Assembly (NCBI RefSeq): GCF_963678635.1
Contig: NC_087062.1
Coordinates: forward strand, 25,626,177 to 25,690,176
Direction of reading: 5' to 3'
Length of the DNA stretch: 64,000 bases
Origin: Symsagittifera roscoffensis
Taxonomy: Eukaryota; Xenacoelomorpha; Acoela; Convolutidae
Made by a program: the position numbers and the translations under genes. Shown here piece by piece: positions 59,026-64,000 of this stretch. The notes below the pieces were generated by a model. It had not been told where the DNA came from. It did no database searches and saw only the letters and a list, made by a program, of their open reading frames with translations. How positions within the stretch are numbered: the first letter of the stretch is position 1; the number at the start of each line of letters is the position of its first letter.

Positions 59026-62000
59026 TCTTTTTAAATTTGCCAATTAGGCTATATGGAATTGTAGTTCCATAAAAGTTTGTAGGACGATTTGTCCGTTTAG
59101 GTTTTTTAGATTCTGAAAGTGATCCAGGTGCGGATCGAGTATTTTCATAGAAGCTTTCTTGAGAGCTATGAGGAATATTTTTTCCGTCAGTAAAGCTTTC
59201 TGATGATTCAGATAAACGAGGGAAATCAGGAGGACGGGGAGTATTATATTGTGTTGTTATATTTTGGTGGCGGCGGCCAAAGTCATTTGCGAGACTAGTA
59301 TTAGGACTTATACTGCGGCTAGGTAGGCGGCGGTGGCCATAACTACTAGATTGACTAGTTGAAGGATTAGGGGTTTTATCAGCAGGATAGGGAGTTGAAC
59401 TTCGAATAGGTCTAAGACTCTGGTCAATCGCAGTCGCATCGAACAAAGTTCTTAGATGCATGGTTTCTCTGCCTGAATCTAATGATTGATCTTGGACAAT
59501 AGTTCTATTTTGATCCTCATTTGTAGGATTATTATCAGTCATTTGCTGATAACCATTGTTGACTACTGGCCAAAACTGGTATTGTAGATTTTCAACTTGT
59601 TTCGGTTTTTTGAAAGAGTCGATTTGATGATTTGTTATATGATCATAAAAATCACTTGAAAATAAATCACTAGAGTACTCCTGTAGTAGCTTGGGCATTT
59701 GTTGTTCTTTAGGAAAGTATTCAACAATATGATTGCGGTGGACAATCTTTTTTTCGTTAGTGAAATCATTTTGAATTCCGTATGTTACTTCCGTGATTTT
59801 TTCAATTACGGTGTAGGGTCCAGATCTCAAATTTAAAAGCTTTTGACTTTTCAATAGTGGTTTGGATCTATTTTCTAGTAACACTTTTGTGCCTTCTTTT
59901 ATAGGCCGTCCTAATTTAAATTGATTTCGGAACATGTGGGCCTTATTAGTGATGCGGCGGCAATGGGTATAGGTGTTACTATAAATCAACTTAAAATCAT
60001 TTTCCCTTTTTAGTATTTCGGCGGAAATTTGATTTTTTAGAAATCTATCTATGGTCTCATTGTTTGACTTATGCTCGGTATGAGCATGATTTTCGAGACC
60101 AGCGCAAAATTCAGAGGTACATCTTTTGTTTTGGTCGCGGTAGAGGCCTAGTTTAAGGCTAAGGGGAACCTGAGGTTTTATGCCAAAGACAATCTCATAT
60201 GGAGTGTAACCTGTACTTGAATTAATGGCGGTGTTATGTGCAAAAGCAAATTTATTTGTTAATTCAGACCAGTTTGAGCCTGAGGTACTCAAAAAATGTC
60301 GAAAGTACTGGGTTAAATGTTTATTCTGGACTTCAACTTTTCCGTTAGTCCAAGGCGAGTAAGTAGTTCTTGGTCTCTGGGTTATTCCCAATTCAGAGGA
60401 CCAATGAGCAAAGTCATTACTCATGAATGCACTTCCATTATCATGAATAATTTGTTGTGGAATACCAAATGTTGTGATGTATTTCTCTAAGAGCTTAATA
60501 GTTTCCTTAGAGTCTGCACGGGTGCATGGATATACTTGAAGATATCTAGAGAAGGCATCTATCACAACTAAGCAAAAGTTTTTGCCGTGACTTGATGGTC
60601 TAAGTGGACCTTTATGATCAATGTGGATCGTTTTCATTGGGATTGTTTCTAATTGTCCCCATTGTTGTAATGGAGCTTCATTCAGGTCTTTTCGTTTAGG
60701 TTTATTTTTCTGACATTCTAGGCAATCATGAAGAAGCATGTTGACCCATTTATAGAGTCCGGGCCAATAGAAATATCTTTTGATTATTTCCAAAGTTTTT
60801 GTTTCGCCGTGATGACCGCTAAGAGGATGCTTATGAGCTAACTCAAAGCAGTTTAGCACTAGAGAGATGGGTAAGCAAATTTTTGGACTCTTAGTGTAGT
60901 CATCATTATATTCATTAATACATAGAAGATCATGTTGGTCTTCAATGAATAATAATTCGAACTGCCTGATATAGGCTTTTAATCCTTTTTCTTCACGATA
61001 AGGATTTTTTTTGTTTCTTTCTGGTTTTTCGTTTTGCTTTATGCAATTTTTGATATCTATGATTACAGTATCGTTACACTGCTCTTGCATAATTGTTCCA
61101 ACGTCTAAATTTGCTTCTTTAGCAAAGTCGGTCATTTTTGCTATCAGTTCAAGAGAATCTGATTTATTCTCTTCAGATTGGAGACTTAGGGGTTCAATTA
61201 ACCTCAAGGATTTTGTTTTGGTTGCAAAATCATTTTTTGCTTTAACCAGGTCGTTGAGAAGGTTGTTCTCAACATTGCCTTCATATAAGTCAAGCCATTC
61301 TGAATTTTCCAAAGGATCATCAAGTGCAGATACTTCATCTGGAATTTCTTCATAAATGTTTTCATTGTTTATATCTGGTATAGATAGCCGTTTGATTTGG
61401 TTAATTTGTTTGCCAAATCGGAAGAAATCTGTTATATTTTGAATCGCACTACAAGATTCTTCAAAATATTCTGGAGCATCTTCAATGCTGAAGTCTCCTC
61501 TGTCACTTATGTTGATTAATTTCTTTTTTCCGCCTTGCACTTGAGCAATGACTGGATAGCAATCGTTTTGAAATATGTTATCATCTTTGTGGAGTACTGA
61601 ATAACATATTTGTTCTCCATTGTCTAGGATGAACTTTATATCATTTGGAATGGTTTTGTGTTCTAGTTGATATCTTTTGATATCAGCGATGGGCACATTT
61701 CGGCTCAATAAGTCAGGAAAGGCTAGGTTTGAACCTGGAGTATAGATTATTTTCAAATTGTTGAATTTTGTCAATACGACTTGATATTTGAAAAATCTAT
61801 GAGAAAGTTGTCCTTTTCTGGACCATAAGAAGAGAATAGGTCTGTGGTCGCAATATAGGTATAGAGGAAAGGGTGAACCTATAATGTAGAATTCATAGGT
61901 TTGCAAAGCAGATATTATTCCACATAATTCACGATGTTGAGTAGACATTTTCTGCTCAGCTTTATCAAAGACTCTAGAATTGGCAGAAACAATTCTTTTC

Positions 62001-64000
62001 CCTTCAGGGAAGTCTTGGATGAGTATACATCCGGTTCCTACATTTGAGGAGTCGGCGTGAATGTGGAATGGGCAGTTTACATCAGGTATGGCATTTGAAA
62101 TATCATGACAGAATTTGTCTTTCAGTTTTTGAAAAACTTCTTCATGGCATGGTAGCCATTGAAACTTATCACTACTGTTTGCCAGTTCATATAGACATTT
62201 TGCGTCCACATGAAAATTGATGATGTATGTGCTGTAGAATCCCATGACACCTAATACTCCTAGAACTTCTGTTTTTGATTCAGGGGATTTCAATCTTTTT
62301 ATGTCATCAATTCGTGAAGCGATTGGGGAAAGACCATCTTTAGAGACAACATGGCCTAAAAATTTAACTTTTCTTAGGAAGAAAAAGGTTTTATCAGGGG
62401 CAGCTTTTAAGTTAGCCTTCCGTAAAAGAGAATGATATTCTCGAATTGTGTCAAACATTTCATTTTTACTTTGACTCTGTAACAGAGTGTCGTCTATGTA
62501 AGTAATTGCTTTTTTTTCTTTAATGAGAGGTCCGAAGGCATATCTCATTAGTTTACTGAAGAAATTTGGAAGTGGTTTCAAGCCATAAAAACCAACTTGG
62601 TAGGTATATTGTCTACCTCCTACAATAAAGCTTGTTAATTTCTGAGCCTCATCTGTTAGAGGTACTTGATGGTAGGCGCAAGAGAGATCACTACTTGTGA
62701 AGTATGATCCGTTTATTCGGGTCATGAGAACTTGTAGTGGTTCTAATGGCCAACTACAATTGCTAGTATCTGTGATTGAGTTTAGATACCTAGCATCCAA
62801 GACCAACTTAACGTAGTCTTTTTTTGGAAGAATGATGACTGGATTTACGAACCATGAGTTCATATCATCTTTTTCATTTAGTTCTCTGACTATGCCTGCT
62901 TGGATTAATTCATCCATTAACTTGTCCAATTTATCTCTTAGATGGACTGGGATTTTACTCGGTCGTTGTTTTTTGAACGTTGCGTCCTTTTTGAGTGGTA
63001 TGTGGAATTTATGTTTTGTTTTTCCAATATCATATTTGTGATGAGAATAAACGTCTTGATCCTCTATCAGCATTTGAATTAGATCAGCAAATTCATCATC
63101 CGATATATCACTTTGTGTGAAATCGAAGTCAGATAAGAATTTAATAGTAGTTTCGATTTTTTCCAAAGTGCTACTATTGTCCTTATCAATTGAGGAGTAT
63201 TGGGTAAACGTTTCGTTGACAAGAAAGGCAATTAGCCGATCATTATGTTCTTTGTTTCGGTACTTTTTAAATTGTTCTTTCAAGGGAGGCCTGCAAAGGT
63301 TCTTTGCATCATTAGAAAAGTCGGTTGCTATTTCGTTTTCATTTTTGCATACTTTGACTATATCTGAACCAATTTGTTCAAATATTTCTGATACGTTTTC
63401 TGTATCAAACACTTCAAGGGCAGGCATGTCCTTGATTTCTTGTCCTGAAACATAGACAAATATAGTAATTCCAGAATGTTGGAATACATCGAGAATGATT
63501 TTGGAAACTTCTTCCCAATTCATTTTATCTAAGCCACAAGCAATTTTGGGTATTGCGATAGATCGAATATTATTTGCTATAGCATGATCTTTCATTTCAG
63601 ACAAGGTGTTGAATATAGCGTCGTAAGTGGGTTTCTGAAAGTACCTCTGTTTGGTAATCAGGTTAAATATGACTTGTCCAGATTTTGGATCAGTGAAGAT
63701 GAGAATATCGTTAATGTTAGCATGTATTGAGTTACAAAAGTGTCGTAGCTCAGGATACCTTTTGCTAATTGATTCAGCAAACCCTTTTTTCATTGCTCTA
63801 TCTGCAGAGATTGTATGGGCAATGGGCATATTCGATTCGAATATGGACCTTTTTTTGAAGTCTACATATTGTAGACAGGGGCCGGATAATTGATTATTGC
63901 TTTCCTGTGTTGTATTGACAACAGTGTTCAGCATGAAACAGCTATCGAATTCTGAACTTTCGTTTAAAATTCTCGTTGTGAACTCATCACAATCGTGGAT
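59021..64000 (-). CDS. pol: Retroviral-type Pol with N-terminal macrodomain, partial at 5' end
   Basis: The frame is open to the window edge, 22 codons past the first ATG at 63934, so the true start is outside. Residues are counted from that Met. Residues 35-162 form a TARG1-like macrodomain (ISADRAMKKGFA, AIPKIACGLDKMNW), a fold that binds ADP-ribose. Reverse transcriptase spans about 365-535, with Asp416 in SSDLSCAYHQ and the YIDD box at 479-482. RNase H spans about 620-745 with Asp628, Glu669, Asp696 and Asp741. The integrase zinc finger has His1036 or nearby, His1041, Cys1071 and Cys1074. The core is Asp1106, Asp1165, Glu1201 (D-x58-D-x35-E). A GPY/F module (RSGPYTVIEKI) is near 1395. A 200-residue basic, Ser/Pro-rich tail follows. 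All catalytic residues are present, so the enzyme could be active. No protease motif is seen in the visible part. Confidence 0.9.
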   Translation of the reverse strand: MHDCDEFTTRILNESSEFDSCFMLNTVVNTTQESNNQLSGPCLQYVDFKKRSIFESNMPIAHTISADRAMKKGFAESISKRYPELRHFCNSIHANINDILIFTDPKSGQVIFNLITKQRYFQKPTYDAIFNTLSEMKDHAIANNIRSIAIPKIACGLDKMNWEEVSKIILDVFQHSGITIFVYVSGQEIKDMPALEVFDTENVSEIFEQIGSDIVKVCKNENEIATDFSNDAKNLCRPPLKEQFKKYRNKEHNDRLIAFLVNETFTQYSSIDKDNSSTLEKIETTIKFLSDFDFTQSDISDDEFADLIQMLIEDQDVYSHHKYDIGKTKHKFHIPLKKDATFKKQRPSKIPVHLRDKLDKLMDELIQAGIVRELNEKDDMNSWFVNPVIILPKKDYVKLVLDARYLNSITDTSNCSWPLEPLQVLMTRINGSYFTSSDLSCAYHQVPLTDEAQKLTSFIVGGRQYTYQVGFYGLKPLPNFFSKLMRYAFGPLIKEKKAITYIDDTLLQSQSKNEMFDTIREYHSLLRKANLKAAPDKTFFFLRKVKFLGHVVSKDGLSPIASRIDDIKRLKSPESKTEVLGVLGVMGFYSTYIINFHVDAKCLYELANSSDKFQWLPCHEEVFQKLKDKFCHDISNAIPDVNCPFHIHADSSNVGTGCILIQDFPEGKRIVSANSRVFDKAEQKMSTQHRELCGIISALQTYEFYIIGSPFPLYLYCDHRPILFLWSRKGQLSHRFFKYQVVLTKFNNLKIIYTPGSNLAFPDLLSRNVPIADIKRYQLEHKTIPNDIKFILDNGEQICYSVLHKDDNIFQNDCYPVIAQVQGGKKKLINISDRGDFSIEDAPEYFEESCSAIQNITDFFRFGKQINQIKRLSIPDINNENIYEEIPDEVSALDDPLENSEWLDLYEGNVENNLLNDLVKAKNDFATKTKSLRLIEPLSLQSEENKSDSLELIAKMTDFAKEANLDVGTIMQEQCNDTVIIDIKNCIKQNEKPERNKKNPYREEKGLKAYIRQFELLFIEDQHDLLCINEYNDDYTKSPKICLPISLVLNCFELAHKHPLSGHHGETKTLEIIKRYFYWPGLYKWVNMLLHDCLECQKNKPKRKDLNEAPLQQWGQLETIPMKTIHIDHKGPLRPSSHGKNFCLVVIDAFSRYLQVYPCTRADSKETIKLLEKYITTFGIPQQIIHDNGSAFMSNDFAHWSSELGITQRPRTTYSPWTNGKVEVQNKHLTQYFRHFLSTSGSNWSELTNKFAFAHNTAINSSTGYTPYEIVFGIKPQVPLSLKLGLYRDQNKRCTSEFCAGLENHAHTEHKSNNETIDRFLKNQISAEILKRENDFKLIYSNTYTHCRRITNKAHMFRNQFKLGRPIKEGTKVLLENRSKPLLKSQKLLNLRSGPYTVIEKITEVTYGIQNDFTNEKKIVHRNHIVEYFPKEQQMPKLLQEYSSDLFSSDFYDHITNHQIDSFKKPKQVENLQYQFWPVVNNGYQQMTDNNPTNEDQNRTIVQDQSLDSGRETMHLRTLFDATAIDQSLRPIRSSTPYPADKTPNPSTSQSSSYGHRRLPSRSISPNTSLANDFGRRHQNITTQYNTPRPPDFPRLSESSESFTDGKNIPHSSQESFYENTRSAPGSLSESKKPKRTNRPTNFYGTTIPYSLIGKFKKK

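Larger units (their letters stand above)
53700..64000 (-). mobile_element. Complex retrovirus-like element, open at the right edge
   Basis: The minus strand carries, in transcriptional order, a Pol polyprotein (edge to 59021), a glycoprotein-like ORF (57660-55351) and a small acidic/zipper ORF (55299-54541). A spliced gene lies on the plus strand at 58181-58875. All frames are long and uninterrupted, unlike the other retroelements in the window, so the insertion is young or under selection. The Pol order (reverse transcriptase, RNase H, integrase with GPY/F module) is that of Ty3/gypsy-like elements and retroviruses. Gag, protease and one end lie outside the window. A purine-rich stretch at about 54340-54360 (minus strand GGAAGAAAAGGAGA) could be a polypurine tract, with the 3' LTR beyond it, but LTR ends could not be proved without the partner copy. 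Confidence 0.75.

Noticed and set aside
61011..61355. 114-codon plus-strand frame inside Pol
   Set aside because: It is antisense to the Pol linker between RNase H and integrase, and no signal suggests its use.
1..64000. CRISPR arrays, rRNA or tRNA genes, bacterial operons
   Set aside because: None seen. The tandem repeats are satellite, minisatellite or segmental in kind, and no cloverleaf with a GGTTCGAATCC-type arm was found by eye.

Overview
The window is nuclear DNA from a metazoan, most likely an invertebrate. It is AT-rich, has GT-AG spliced genes (one a two-pore-domain potassium channel), and is dominated by retroelements and tandem repeats. The species cannot be named from the sequence. 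A run of 200 N (25259-25458) shows that it is an assembly scaffold.

Layout. 15-9996: three head-to-tail, nearly identical copies of a 3.8-kb unit (the third truncated). Each unit holds a satellite-like stretch, an LTR/leader-like repeat and, in copies 1-2, the 5' part of a decayed LINE (PHD-finger ORF1 plus AP-endonuclease start, minus strand). 9997-25150: a graveyard of minus-strand retroelement remnants. The clearest are a Ty3/gypsy-type integrase and Pol tail (16.8-19.1 kb), two gag copies (21.0-22.1 and 23.2-25.1 kb) and an RNase H-like scrap (14.1-14.4 kb). 25459-37153: a second tandem duplication (about 5.5-6.4 kb per copy). Each copy carries a LINE reverse-transcriptase remnant, a satellite-like array and one exon of the potassium channel. 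37.2-42.9 kb: more of the same diverged satellite, an inverted repeat copy, and the last channel exon (40250-40855). 45.3-51.2 kb: a six-exon gene for a small charged coiled-coil protein whose exon phases all match; its large third intron is rich in GGAATCC motifs and an (AT)n tract. 51.8-53.4 kb: small repeats.

53.7-64 kb: the most interesting part, a retrovirus-like element on the minus strand with long intact frames that runs off the right edge. In transcriptional order it has Pol (TARG1-like macrodomain, reverse transcriptase, RNase H, integrase with GPY/F module), a glycoprotein-like ORF, and a short ORF with an acidic N-terminus and a leucine-zipper-like C-terminus. A splice donor in the glycoprotein ORF and an acceptor just before the short ORF would join them in frame, as in accessory genes of complex retroviruses. 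A separate spliced gene lies on the opposite strand between Pol and the glycoprotein ORF. Divergent TATA-like boxes and separate poly(A) signals suggest several transcription units. A cluster of palindromic TCGTA-type sites lies beyond the short ORF, where a 3' LTR would be expected, and could be its target.

The two large tandem duplications may be real or may be false (haplotype) duplications. Several claims rest on motif reading alone and are marked so.
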